In this document: piece after piece, positions 1 through 7,271 of the stretch
How the letters are laid out: each line of letters starts with the position of its first letter
How positions within the stretch are numbered: position 1 is the first letter of the stretch
Assembly: GCF_000020125.1 (NCBI RefSeq)
Contig: NC_010679.1
Location: 57,123 to 121,122, forward strand
Origin: Paraburkholderia phytofirmans PsJN
Lineage (GTDB): Bacteria; Pseudomonadota; Gammaproteobacteria; Burkholderiales; Burkholderiaceae
Length of the DNA stretch: 64,000 bases
Direction of reading: 5' to 3'
The notes under the pieces: generated by a model
The model's database searches: none
Told to the model about the DNA's origin: nothing
The model's input: only the letters and a program-made list of their open reading frames with translations
Made by a program: the position numbers and the translations under genes

Positions 1-909
1 CTTGCGCAGCGGCTGTCGGGCGAGGCTCACCGTGCGCACGGCGCACCGAGCTACGCCGAATCAACGGACGGGTCACACCTGCTGTTCTGCCGGATGGGTC
101 TGCGTTATGGGTACGTGGCAAACCGTGGGGCGAGTACCCTGCATCTCGATGTCGAAGCGTTTCGTGAGCGCGTCTTCCCGACGATCACGGTCGAGGACAT
201 TGCCGAACTGAAGCGTGTCGACATGCACCGCGCGTGGGAAGACGAACCGAAGTACGCGCCCGGGCAGCAGTGGCCGTTCACGCGCCACCAGCTTCGCCGG
301 ACCCTGGCCCTCTACGCGCATCGGAGCGGACTCGTGACACTGCCGACGCTCAAGCGTCAGTTGCAGCACATCACGCAGGAAATGAGCATGTACTACGCCC
401 GCGGCTCGGCGTTCGCGAAGGGCTTCATCGACATCGACAGGACCCACTTCGCGAAGGAATGGGTTGAGACACAGAGCCTGTCCGAATACCTTGCATACGC
501 CCAGCAGGTGCTGTTCTCCGACGAGCGGCTGTTCGGCGGGCACGCAGCGTGGACGCAGAGCCGTGCCGTGCAGGCCTCGCCCGTGTCGGTTTATTCGCGC
601 GACCAGACGGTGAGGATGTTCAGGAAGGGCGAGCTGGCGTACCGCGAGACGGTGCTGGGCGGCTGTGCCAGCATCGAACCGTGCAAGTCGACACCGCTCG
701 ACTGGATGCGTCTGGATTGTCTTGAGTCGAACTGCCGTAACCTCGTGGTCGTGCCGTCGAAGCTTCAGCGCGTGATCAAGGCGCAGCAGGTTACGGTCGG
801 GAAGCTGCGCGCTGTCGACGATGCGAGCGTCGAATATCGTATCGAGGTCCGGACGCTGCAACGACTGCTTGATGCGCAGGAGAGACTGATCAAACCGGAG
901 GTAACATGA
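1..909 (+). CDS. Tyrosine recombinase, third member of a Tn554-like set (5' end outside window)
   Basis: The open frame enters from the left edge, so only about the last 300 residues are seen. The catalytic half of a tyrosine recombinase is present: a His-x-x-Arg box (HQLRR, near residue 98 of the visible part), a later His in the LQHITQ segment, and the nucleophile region MSMYYAR. The C-terminal part has scattered Cys residues, like the C termini of the long recombinases at 31.7 and 37.9 kb. The stop overlaps the start of the next gene by 4 bp, as in the other two recombinase sets in this window. It should cut and join DNA at the element ends with its missing partners. The Arg-I region lies outside the window. 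Confidence 0.8.
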   Translation, partial: LAQRLSGEAHRAHGAPSYAESTDGSHLLFCRMGLRYGYVANRGASTLHLDVEAFRERVFPTITVEDIAELKRVDMHRAWEDEPKYAPGQQWPFTRHQLRRTLALYAHRSGLVTLPTLKRQLQHITQEMSMYYARGSAFAKGFIDIDRTHFAKEWVETQSLSEYLAYAQQVLFSDERLFGGHAAWTQSRAVQASPVSVYSRDQTVRMFRKGELAYRETVLGGCASIEPCKSTPLDWMRLDCLESNCRNLVVVPSKLQRVIKAQQVTVGKLRAVDDASVEYRIEVRTLQRLLDAQERLIKPEVT

Positions 910-1268
910 GCGAAACGATGGCCGACTACTACGCCGCCCTTGAGCGGCTGAAGAAGCGCAAGGGTGCGCGTATCAACAACGACACTGTGGCGATCGAGGC
1001 TGGCCGCAAGAAGGGCTGCATCAAGAAGTCACGCCCGCAGTTCGCTGAACTGATCGAAGCGATCGACGCGGCCAACGCCGTAGCCGAGCGACCTAAGCTT
1101 GAACTGAACGATCGTCTGAACCGCGCGAAAGGCGACGCAAAGGATTTGCAGGCACAGCTTGACGAGTCGCTGGCCCGGGAGCTCGCACTACTGCGACAGG
1201 TATTCAGCCTGCGCAAAGAACTGGCCGCGCTGCGTGGCGGTAGCGTCCTGCCCTTGCATTCGAGCTAG
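906..1268 (+). CDS. TnpC-like small accessory protein of a recombinase element
   Basis: A 120-residue protein translationally coupled (ATGA overlap) to the upstream tyrosine recombinase. The N-terminal half is basic and contains a segment like the helix-turn-helix of TnpC-type proteins (NNDTVAIEAGRKKGCIKKSR). The C-terminal half is a charged coiled coil with heptad-like Leu spacing. In Tn554 the third gene, tnpC, encodes a small protein that influences the efficiency and orientation of transposition. Position and architecture support the same role here, but sequence similarity was judged by eye only. Confidence 0.65.
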   Translation: MSETMADYYAALERLKKRKGARINNDTVAIEAGRKKGCIKKSRPQFAELIEAIDAANAVAERPKLELNDRLNRAKGDAKDLQAQLDESLARELALLRQVFSLRKELAALRGGSVLPLHSS

Positions 1269-1320
1269 ATTGAGATGGACACTCCGACGGCCATTCTGTC
1301 CACTTTTACCATCCAATCAG

Positions 1321-1914
1321 ATGGACACCTGGCCGACAGTTGACTCCGGTATTTTCAAGGCCACAGCGGATGTCCATTGTTTTTCTCTTGCGCGTAACGA
1401 TGGGTCGAGCAGCTATCAGATGCTTGCGGGTCAGTTCCGCTTTATCTGCCTCAATGGCATGGTATGCGGCGACACCATGAGCGAAATCCGCATCCCGCAC
1501 AAGGGCAACATTGTTGATAACGTCCTGCAAGGTGCGTTCGACGTGCTGGACGGCTTCGACCTCATCCGCGACGTGACCGAGGAAATGAAGGGCACGACGA
1601 TGCGCACGGAAGAACAGGAGATTTTGGCCCGCGCCGCGCTGCAACTGAAGTATGAGCCGACCGCCGAAAAGCCCGCGCCGGTAACGGAAACCGATGTTTT
1701 GCAGGCTCGCCGCTTCGAGGACCGCAAGGACGATCTTTGGACGACCTTTAACCGCTTGCAAGAAAACCTCGTGCAGCGTGGCGGCCTGCGTGCCCGCACT
1801 GCATCGGGCCGCACGACCCGCACGCGGCCGGTTGAAGGCATCGACCAGAATATCAAGCTCAACCGCGCACTCTGGACGCTTGCCGAAGGAATGATGGCAC
1901 TCAAGAAGGGCTGA
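1321..1914 (+). pseudogene. DUF932 protein, C-terminal fragment cut by the element
   Basis: About 195 residues match the C-terminal half of the DUF932 plasmid/phage protein family, with the recognisable stretches SSYQMLAGQFRFICLNGMV, an IPHKG segment, DLWTTFNRLQENL and the closing LNRALWTLAE. Full-length members are usually well over 300 residues and have an N-terminal half that is absent here. The frame stays open upstream only by reading into the mobile element, so the upstream Met codons are not true starts. The role of DUF932 proteins is not established; they are common on conjugative plasmids. Confidence 0.75.
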
Positions 1915-1965
1915 CAAGAGCGAGGTACGGGCCGGGAAACCGGCCCGGTCGGATCGGAGCTGGAA

Positions 1966-2166
1966 ATGACGGGACAAGAACAGAAGGTTATCGACTCTCT
2001 CAGGGCCAAGGGATTCGCGGTCGTGCTCTGGACGCCGACCGAGCTGCACGGCCTTGACCCCAAACGGATAGAAAATATCGGTGTCGATTGCATGGGGCAT
2101 GCGATCGCAGAGCTTGCGGACAACGTGACCGAGGACAATGCGCATGGATGCGAAGAACGCGCCTGA
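1966..2166 (+). CDS. Small hypothetical protein (66 aa)
   Basis: A short acidic protein beginning MTGQEQKVIDSLRAKGF, preceded by a GGAGCTGG ribosome-binding site. It sits 50 bp after the DUF932 fragment and overlaps the next gene, so it was probably co-transcribed with the intact DUF932 gene. No domain was recognised. It has the look of a helical regulatory or accessory protein, but this is not more than an impression. Confidence 0.55.
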   Translation: MTGQEQKVIDSLRAKGFAVVLWTPTELHGLDPKRIENIGVDCMGHAIAELADNVTEDNAHGCEERA

Positions 2167-2416
2167 AGAAAGCGGCAGCGGCAGCGCATGGACGCCGAGC
2201 GGCGAATACTCATGGAACCATGCCGCCGGCTGGACGATTACGCGCTACAGCGTTCGTGGAGTGCGTACCTATCTGCTTTGGGACAAGGAAGGGAAGAAGT
2301 ACGGCCCCTTCCTGAGTGCAAAAGATGCTCAGGCGGAATTTGATCGGCGGGCACCGGCCGCGACCATCGAGCCGGCCGCGAACGAAACCGCAAGCGAGGA
2401 CAGCAATGACCAGTGA
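2138..2416 (+). CDS. Small hypothetical protein (92 aa)
   Basis: The start overlaps the end of the previous gene by 29 bp and the stop overlaps the next start, giving a tightly packed operon. A central aromatic-rich segment (WNHAAGWTITRYSVRGVRTY) is followed by LLWDKEGKKYGPF, which looks like a small beta-sheet fold, then an acidic Ala-rich tail. No family was recognised. Confidence 0.5.
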   Translation: MRMDAKNAPEESGSGSAWTPSGEYSWNHAAGWTITRYSVRGVRTYLLWDKEGKKYGPFLSAKDAQAEFDRRAPAATIEPAANETASEDSNDQ

Positions 2417-2666
2417 AGCGCCGACCCCCGAAGCCGTCGACAGTTTCCGCTCAAAGCTTCGTGCGGGGGATATGGTCGGCGCATTCTGGACAATCAAGCA
2501 ATTGCGACCGGAAGACGCGGCAATGATGATGCTGCGGGCCGGCTTTGGCGTCGCATACGATCACAAGCGCAACATCAAGCACTTTTGGACCCGCACACAG
2601 GCGGACATTGTGGAAGCCTGCCGGCGGAATACGGACGGTTACGGCCTGCGTGGAAAGGATGTGTGA
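2406..2666 (+). CDS. Small hypothetical protein (86 aa)
   Basis: Start chosen at ATG 2406 because it overlaps the preceding stop (2414-2416). Helical, mixed-charge protein with MVGAFWTIKQLRPEDAAMMM in the middle and a basic C terminus. Last gene of the 1.3-2.7 kb cluster. No recognised domain. Confidence 0.5.
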   Translation: MTSEAPTPEAVDSFRSKLRAGDMVGAFWTIKQLRPEDAAMMMLRAGFGVAYDHKRNIKHFWTRTQADIVEACRRNTDGYGLRGKDV

Positions 2667-2775
2667 CGCGGACAACCGGCCGCCCAGGAGCAACGCCCCA
2701 GCAGCTCGCCGCGCCGGGGCGTTTGCTATGGGGCTCGCGCACGGGCGAGCGGGCCGGATAGCCGGCGCGATGGCG

Positions 2776-2889
2776 TCACTTCGTGGCGGGGAAATGGGGA
2801 TGCGGTTATCCACCGCCCGCCTGCGGCGGCCCGTGGATAACCGCACCGCGCCCCTGCCTCTTGCGGGCCGGGCGCTTCCCCATTTTGCG
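2776..2889. repeat. Nested-palindrome repeat, copy 1
   Basis: A long imperfect palindrome. Inner arms GCGGTTATCCAC and GTGGATAACCGC enclose a GC-rich centre; outer arms AAATGGGGA and TCCCCATTT close it; still further out GCCGGAT and ATCCGGC pair. The inner arms carry DnaA-box-like octamers TTATCCAC in opposite orientations. A second copy lies at 5431-5543 with matched changes in both arms. The surrounding 2667-3218 holds no convincing gene apart from this and the folded segment at 3016-3173. Confidence 0.8.
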
Positions 2890-3015
2890 GCGGCCGGCAA
2901 TCCGGCAAGCCCAGCTCGCGCGGATGCGCGAGATACCGTCAGCGGCCGGTTCCCGGCCGGAATGTGGTTTTACGGGCCGACGCTTGCGCGCCGGCAGTGG
3001 TGTGCCTGGGCCCGT

Positions 3016-3173
3016 GGCCGTCGATGTCCTGATCCGGGATACGGGGGTCTCGCCCGCTAAGGCGGCCGAGAGGTCTACCGACCCGGCCCCCTACCGGATC
3101 ACCCGGCAGTCCCCCGGACTGCCGGGCAGGGGACATCATCGACGGGTTCGAGACCTGTCTTACATCGACGGCC
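3016..3173. other. Candidate structured RNA or folded DNA segment
   Basis: Bases 3016-3027 (GGCCGTCGATGT) are perfectly complementary to 3162-3173. Inside lie GGTCTCG (3046-3052) pairing with 3149-3155, small hairpins at 3054-3065 and 3072-3083, and an 11-bp hairpin at 3102-3126 with a 3-base loop. Nested pairing of this kind suggests a multi-branch fold. There is no T-run after it and no convincing coding frame through it, so strand and transcription are unknown. It lies directly upstream of the 3.3 kb promoter. Confidence 0.45.
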
Positions 3174-3218
3174 CCGTTTGGCTTTGCAGGAAGGAGGTCG
3201 GCCGGCCGCGCCGATACT

Positions 3219-3306
3219 GTAATTCATATCGTCTATCACGCGCCCTACCCTATCTAAACAATCAATCGCCTAACGTATAGACAGAACGAATTACGAAGCG
3301 TACAAT
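3219..3306 (+). promoter_or_regulatory. Promoter with paired plasmid-wide operator half-sites
   Basis: TAGACA at 3278-3283 and TACAAT at 3301-3306 are separated by 17 bp and fit -35 and -10 elements. The spacer carries AATTACG at 3289. An inverted half-site GTAATT-N6-GTCTA lies at 3219-3235, 42 bp before TAGAC. The same half-sites recur at 4.3, 27.3, 44.2, 53.3 and 59.9 kb. Likely drives the 3.36-4.3 kb genes. Confidence 0.7.
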
Positions 3307-3357
3307 GGTTTTCATGGTGATCGAGATTGATCGCTGGGAAAATACCTGGAGCCAGAT

Positions 3358-3738
3358 ATGTCCGCTTACGTTGTTTCCGACCTGCACATCAACACTCTCG
3401 TTTCGTGGGCTGCGAAGCATGACGTTGTGCTGTACTCGCCCGAGCGTATCAGCATGAAGGCGGAACCCGAGCGCATCGCCGGGTTGCTTTACACGGCGAA
3501 TGTTGAATCGGTCAACAGCCGTTATTCAGAGGATGAAATCTCCGATGACTTCCGGTTCGAGCGTGTGCGTACCTTGCCGGAACCGCTGACCATCATCAAG
3601 CTCTGTCACTGCATCGAATACCAGTCCAACGAGGTTTCCGACTACGAGAAGACCGTCGGCGCGGCCATCCTTCGGACAATCGAAAACGCGGCTATTCGTG
3701 CGCTTCCCGGATACGATGACGCCCCCTGGGGTATCTGA
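3358..3738 (+). CDS. Conserved plasmid hypothetical protein (126 aa)
   Basis: Begins MSAYVVSDLHINTLVSWAAK and ends AAIRALPGYDDAPWGI. Both ends, and the central NSRYSEDE segment, resemble a widespread family of unknown function on proteobacterial plasmids and integrative elements. No catalytic motif can be assigned. It is the first gene after the regulated promoter at 3.28-3.31 kb, with an untranslated leader of about 45 bp, and heads a three-gene group with the DUF3717 gene. Confidence 0.7.
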   Translation: MSAYVVSDLHINTLVSWAAKHDVVLYSPERISMKAEPERIAGLLYTANVESVNSRYSEDEISDDFRFERVRTLPEPLTIIKLCHCIEYQSNEVSDYEKTVGAAILRTIENAAIRALPGYDDAPWGI

Positions 3739-3786
3739 CGCAACGGGCCGTGATGAACGCGGCCCACTATCAAGCGAGGTGCAGCT

Positions 3787-3999
3787 ATGGCAACCATCAA
3801 GGTAGAAAGCATCGAGAGCGCTATTAATGTGTGGCGCGCGAAGTCGCCAGCGAGCGGCGACGAGCTTGCACTATGTCACCAGGCGCGCACGCTCGCGGAC
3901 ATCTACGCTCTGATGATTATTCGCCGTCTTTCCGAGATTGACTCGGAGAGTCTTACCACAGAGCAACAGGCCGCATACGACGCAGCATTTATCAGCTAA
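3787..3999 (+). CDS. DUF3717 family protein (70 aa)
   Basis: Pattern of conserved features fits DUF3717: IESAINVWRAKSP near the start, LALCHQARTLADIYALMI in the middle and a short helical tail. This family is small, of unknown function, and found mainly in betaproteobacteria. A GCGAGGTGCAGC leader supplies the ribosome-binding site. Probably co-transcribed with the neighbours on both sides. Confidence 0.65.
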   Translation: MATIKVESIESAINVWRAKSPASGDELALCHQARTLADIYALMIIRRLSEIDSESLTTEQQAAYDAAFIS

Positions 4000-4017
4000 C
4001 GAATCGGAGAACGCAAC

Positions 4018-4296
4018 ATGCAAATCGCCTGCAATGTCATTCACCAGACGATCCGAAGCCAGGACCGCAAGGGACGCGCGTACACCATGAACCTGACTCA
4101 TTACGTCGAGTGTGGGACCGGTCGAATCGTCAGGACGCGAAGCCACCAGATCACGCCCGAGCGCATCGCCATGCAACGGGTTAAGCGTGATCCCGTGCAG
4201 CGGGTGAAGCGGGAAGCGGCACAATCGGCCCAGCCTTCCATGCGCGGTTTTGTACGTCGTGCGCTGGGGCAGTTCTTCGACGTTCGCAGCCTTTGA
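4018..4296 (+). CDS. Basic hypothetical protein (92 aa)
   Basis: Strongly basic protein following the DUF3717 gene by 18 bp with a GGAGAACGCAAC leader. Segments such as RVKRDPVQRVKRE suggest nucleic-acid contact, but no fold was recognised. Ends just before the next control region at 4.33 kb. Confidence 0.5.
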   Translation: MQIACNVIHQTIRSQDRKGRAYTMNLTHYVECGTGRIVRTRSHQITPERIAMQRVKRDPVQRVKREAAQSAQPSMRGFVRRALGQFFDVRSL

Positions 4297-4330
4297 GTTT
4301 TCCTGAAATGAGTTAGGAATACATATAGAC

Positions 4331-4418
4331 GTAATTAGCATTGTCTATCATGACAGGGTGACGTTTAGAACATTCAATCACCTATTCTATAGACCTAGCG
4401 AATTACGTTTGATATGAT
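4331..4418 (+). promoter_or_regulatory. Promoter with paired plasmid-wide operator half-sites
   Basis: TAGACC (4390-4395), a 17-bp spacer containing AATTACG (4401-4407), and TATGAT (4413-4418) form a plus-strand promoter for the 4.46 kb gene. The inverted half-site GTAATT-N6-GTCTA lies at 4331-4347, again exactly 42 bp from TAGAC as at 3.2 kb. Read on the minus strand that half-site has TAGACA and ATGTAT 17 bp apart, so a leftward promoter is possible. Confidence 0.7.
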
Positions 4419-4455
4419 GTAGGTGTGGTGATCGAGGGATAACCGGGGGCAAAAA

Positions 4456-4818
4456 ATGAGCAGCGCGAACGTTATCAGCATGGTTCAATACGCGAAAATC
4501 GGAGTCCCGTCGACGCGCGGCCAAGCCGCTTCGCCGGCCGCAGCTCAGGTTATTTCTCTCGCATCGCAAGCGCCCGCGTATGTTCAGGCCGGCTACAGCG
4601 AAGATGGCCCGGAGGACATCCAGTTCGTTCCCGGTAGTGAGCGCAGACCCGCGCATCTATCGCACGTTTTTCATCAGGCCGACCAGCTTCCGATGCTTGG
4701 CGCAACGCCGCTCGGCGATGCCGCATTGGAGGGGATTTACCGGCTGCTTTCCGGTCGCAAGACGAAGACCGCGCCGGCGCGGTCTATGGCCGACGTGTGG
4801 CGCGAGCAAGCCAAGTAA
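4456..4818 (+). CDS. Hypothetical protein (120 aa)
   Basis: First gene behind the promoter at 4.39-4.42 kb. Ala- and Pro-rich, low-complexity N-terminal half, then a C-terminal segment with LGDAALEGIYRLLSGRK and MADVWREQAK. No known domain. The strong repression site upstream suggests a product that must be kept low or timed to plasmid entry. Confidence 0.55.
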   Translation: MSSANVISMVQYAKIGVPSTRGQAASPAAAQVISLASQAPAYVQAGYSEDGPEDIQFVPGSERRPAHLSHVFHQADQLPMLGATPLGDAALEGIYRLLSGRKTKTAPARSMADVWREQAK

Positions 4819-4861
4819 AGAGCGGCCAGCAGGCGGCCAACGAAATTTGACGGGGGATCGA

Positions 4862-4981
4862 ATGAAAGCAGTTAAGAGCGCATTCGCATCGCGCTGGAAC
4901 GATGTGTTTCTGTTTGCCGCCTATATCGGCTTTCTCGCATGGGTGAACAGTCTTCTACCGTTGCCATTCCGCGCGTGGTGA
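4862..4981 (+). CDS. Single-span membrane peptide (39 aa)
   Basis: Starts at ATG 4862 after a CGGGGGATCG leader. A basic start (MKAVKSAFASRW) is followed by one hydrophobic span (VFLFAAYIGFLAWV). It ends 5 bp before the next start, which argues that it is a real cistron. Function unknown. Confidence 0.45.
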   Translation: MKAVKSAFASRWNDVFLFAAYIGFLAWVNSLLPLPFRAW

Positions 4982-4986
4982 GGGCG

Positions 4987-5199
4987 ATGAGACTCAGACT
5001 GGCATATGCAGCCGACCGAGCCGAAATGGCGGTCGCGTTCGGGACCGAGGCGGACGCGCATTACCGAATTTTCGACCGGTCGCGAGCTGTCAATTTGAGG
5101 CGCTACGCGCGCGGGTATCTGGCTGGACTGTTGGCCCGGAGGATGGACAAGACGTTTATCGACAACCAGTTTTCGCCCGTGGGCAAGCCGCCTGCGTGA
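4987..5199 (+). CDS. Small basic hypothetical protein (70 aa)
   Basis: Start set at ATG 4987, just after the preceding stop and near a GAGGG sequence; an in-frame ATG at 4939 would overlap the membrane peptide. Arg-rich, with RRYARGYLAGLLARRM forming a likely amphipathic helix. Last gene before the terminator at 5.26 kb. Confidence 0.45.
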   Translation: MRLRLAYAADRAEMAVAFGTEADAHYRIFDRSRAVNLRRYARGYLAGLLARRMDKTFIDNQFSPVGKPPA

Positions 5200-5254
5200 A
5201 ACAATTTACCGTGAGAGTCTGTTTTCGTTAATTCGCTGACAGATCAAGACCTTG

Positions 5255-5281
5255 GGGCCGATTATTCGGCCCTTTTTTTTG
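5255..5281 (+). terminator. Rho-independent terminator
   Basis: GGGCCGA (5255-5261) pairs with TCGGCCC (5266-5272) around a TTAT loop and is followed by a run of eight T. It ends the 4.46-5.2 kb operon. Confidence 0.85.
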
Positions 5282-5430
5282 TTTGTTTCACGGCGTCGCA
5301 GTGCGGATCGCGGTCATTCAGTGCTGGCTGTACGTCGCCGATACTCTCGTGGGCAGTTTTGGCGCGACGGTGTATCAAATGATACGTAATCTGTAATCGA
5401 GCGCCGGCCGGGTTCCCGGCGGGTGCGGGT

Positions 5431-5543
5431 TCACTTCGTGGACGGAAATGGGGATGCAGTTATCCACCGCCCGCCTGCGGCGGCCCGTGGATAACTGCAC
5501 CGCGCCCCTGCCTCTTGCGGGCCGGGCGCTTCCCCATTTTGCG
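5431..5543. repeat. Nested-palindrome repeat, copy 2
   Basis: Same core as 2776-2889, but the inner arms read GCAGTTATCCAC and GTGGATAACTGC: the G-C pair of copy 1 is an A-T pair here. The outermost arms also differ from copy 1 yet still pair with each other (GGGTTCCCGG upstream, CCGGGAACCC downstream). The 5282-5430 stretch before it shows nothing else. Confidence 0.8.
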
Positions 5544-5561
5544 CTGGCCGGGAACCCGGCC

Positions 5562-5969
5562 TCATTGGTGCGCGTTGGCGTTGATTGCAGCCTGGAGCTT
5601 GTCGCGTGTTTCCGTATCGAGCAAGGGAAACACGGCCTTGACGGCGCGGCCCACGCGAGCATCGTCCCGCGTCTGCTGCATCAGTACCGTGTTCACCGTC
5701 AACACCAGCCCGCCGCTCACCAGGCCGGCGATAAGCGCCGCACCAGCGAGCAGGCCGTAAGTGGTGCGACGCCTGCCCGGCTTTCCGGCCCCGTCCTTCG
5801 TTGGGGCCGGGATCGACGCCTTGACCTCATCGAGCTTGCGGGTCAGAGCGCGGACACTGCTCACCAGCGCATCAACCTGTTTGAACAGCTCGCTTACCTC
5901 GCCGAGAATGATGCGAAGGGCCGCTTCCCGGCGAGTATGCGGCCCCGCTTGCGGCCCCATGTCGCTCAT
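5562..5969 (-). CDS. stbC: StbC-like protein with one membrane span
   Basis: A 135-residue protein whose start overlaps the stbB stop by 4 bp, so it is the third gene of a stb operon. Residues about 15-50 have the heptad pattern of a coiled coil (ELFKQVDALVSSVRALTRKL). A basic stretch is followed by a single hydrophobic span near residues 72-92 (YGLLAGAALIAGLVSGGLVL). In the IncW plasmid R388 stbC is also the third gene after stbA and stbB, with unknown function. The call rests on gene order more than on sequence. Confidence 0.55.
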   Translation of the reverse strand: MSDMGPQAGPHTRREAALRIILGEVSELFKQVDALVSSVRALTRKLDEVKASIPAPTKDGAGKPGRRRTTYGLLAGAALIAGLVSGGLVLTVNTVLMQQTRDDARVGRAVKAVFPLLDTETRDKLQAAINANAHQ

Positions 5970-6721
5970 TTTTTCGCCGCCTTGCCGAACAGAATGTCGC
6001 TCGCGCTCGCCAATGCCTCTTGAGCGGTAATCGCCAGATCGCGGTCGCCTTCCGCAATCACCGCTGCTTCGAGGGCGGCCACATCGCCAGCCTGTTTCGC
6101 TTCAGTCCGTTTCGCCTTCCAGTCCGTCCGGTCTTCGGCCAGCTCGCGAATGTTCTTATTCGTGACCAGATCGAAAACTTCGTTGAACGGGATGACAATG
6201 GCCGGCTCGAATGTAGCCTTACCCTTGCCAGTTGAAGCCGCATAATCGTGAATGAGCTGATACACGTAGCTCGGCGGAAGTTGCGATTCGCCGCCATCGT
6301 ACATATTGAAAACGACGCGGATTTTATCGTTACTGAATCCGAGTTTTGACAGCCACTCGACCGTTTTCACCGTGTCTTTCTGTTGCTTCTCAGCCGGCAC
6401 AGTCGGAACCACGATCATATCCAACTCGCGAACCGCCGATTTATACCGCGACAGTTCTTCCATGAACGCGATCACGTTCGACGCGCCAACGTCGATAATG
6501 ACCTCATCGCTCATGAGAAGTTCGTTGAAAATATCCCGGAATTGCGACGCGGAAAACTCTTGTGCCTGCGCGCTTGTGATTTGCGTGGCAACGGACGCAT
6601 TGTAATGCTCAACCGAAACCAGTTTTGCTTCCGGCCGACTAGCTTTCAGCCAGTTCGTCGCGAGCGTCGTTTTGCCAACATTACCACTCAGATTGATTAC
6701 GGCGATTTTTGCGTGCTTCAT
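5966..6721 (-). CDS. stbB: StbB-like partition/stability ATPase
   Basis: A 251-residue Walker-type ATPase with the P-loop INLSGNVGKTTLATNWL near residues 9-25 and an acidic EVIIDVGASN motif in the Walker B position. It lacks the first Lys of the usual ParA signature (KGGxGKT). R388 StbB is of this type and is needed for conjugation while opposing StbA in plasmid positioning. Here it lies between a StbA-like gene and a StbC-like gene, with a 3-bp gap and a 4-bp overlap. A ParA-type role in segregation is the main alternative and is not excluded. Confidence 0.75.
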   Translation of the reverse strand: MKHAKIAVINLSGNVGKTTLATNWLKASRPEAKLVSVEHYNASVATQITSAQAQEFSASQFRDIFNELLMSDEVIIDVGASNVIAFMEELSRYKSAVRELDMIVVPTVPAEKQQKDTVKTVEWLSKLGFSNDKIRVVFNMYDGGESQLPPSYVYQLIHDYAASTGKGKATFEPAIVIPFNEVFDLVTNKNIRELAEDRTDWKAKRTEAKQAGDVAALEAAVIAEGDRDLAITAQEALASASDILFGKAAKK

Positions 6722-6724
6722 GAA

Positions 6725-7267
6725 TTATCCTCTTTTAAAGCGGCCCCTAGCTCGACGCTGGGCCAATTCCTCGACAGCTTTGTCCGCATCCGCGAGGGCG
6801 TTTCTGACTCCGAACACGGGGTCCAAACCGCTCAACGGTTCCCCGCTTGGTTCCTGTAATCCAGTCTCTTTACCTTCCTGATGTGCGCTCCCTTCCGGCT
6901 CGACCGAACCGGGGTTCTCTGGTTTCGATAAACCACGGTCGTCCGGTTTATCGAAACCAGACCTAGCACCACTCACCGTATTTCTTTCGTAACCCTTTCC
7001 GCTGTGTTCCTCTTCTGGTTTATGTAATCCAGTTTGCGCAGCCCGTTTCCTCACGCGGCGCAACGTCGTTTCGTACACGTCGAATGACATTGCGATTCCG
7101 GCATCGACCAGGATTTCGTGGATGCGTGCGTGTCTATGACCCAATGCCGAGGCACGATCAATGTGCTGTCTCAATCGCTCCAACAGCACGGCCTTCGAAC
7201 GAAGGTTCTGCTGTTGCAGCTCGCCGGCCATCTCACGCAGAGAGGCCAATTCTTCCGGTTCGTTCAT
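6725..7267 (-). CDS. stbA: StbA-like DNA-binding partition protein
   Basis: Start placed at the ATG ending at 7267 (MNEPEELASLREMAGELQQQ); an upstream extension would run into the repeat array. The N-terminal 90 residues are helical with an HTH-like segment (ARIHEILVDAGIAMSFDVYETTLRRVRKR). The rest is a Pro/Gly/Glu-rich linker with repeated short KPE or KPD motifs. R388 StbA binds two sets of five 9-bp direct repeats ahead of its own gene, and exactly this array is present at 7272-7401. That context is the strongest evidence for the call. Confidence 0.7.
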   Translation of the reverse strand: MNEPEELASLREMAGELQQQNLRSKAVLLERLRQHIDRASALGHRHARIHEILVDAGIAMSFDVYETTLRRVRKRAAQTGLHKPEEEHSGKGYERNTVSGARSGFDKPDDRGLSKPENPGSVEPEGSAHQEGKETGLQEPSGEPLSGLDPVFGVRNALADADKAVEELAQRRARGRFKRG

Positions 7268-7271
7268 GCTA

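Larger units (their letters stand above)
1..1320 (+). mobile_element. Right end of a Tn554-like element inserted in a DUF932 gene
   Basis: The recombinase tail and TnpC-like gene mark the right end of an element whose left part is outside the window. After the TnpC-like stop there are about 50 bp with short repeats of a TGGACA core (direct copies near 1275 and 1321 and an inverted copy near 1308), which could be recombinase sub-sites. Coding similarity to DUF932 begins at about 1321-1345, so the boundary lies there. The exact end cannot be fixed without the left junction. Confidence 0.65.

Noticed and set aside
1159..1320. Longer DUF932 protein starting upstream of 1321
   Set aside because: The frame stays open only inside the TnpC-like gene of the element; the translation there has no DUF932 resemblance.
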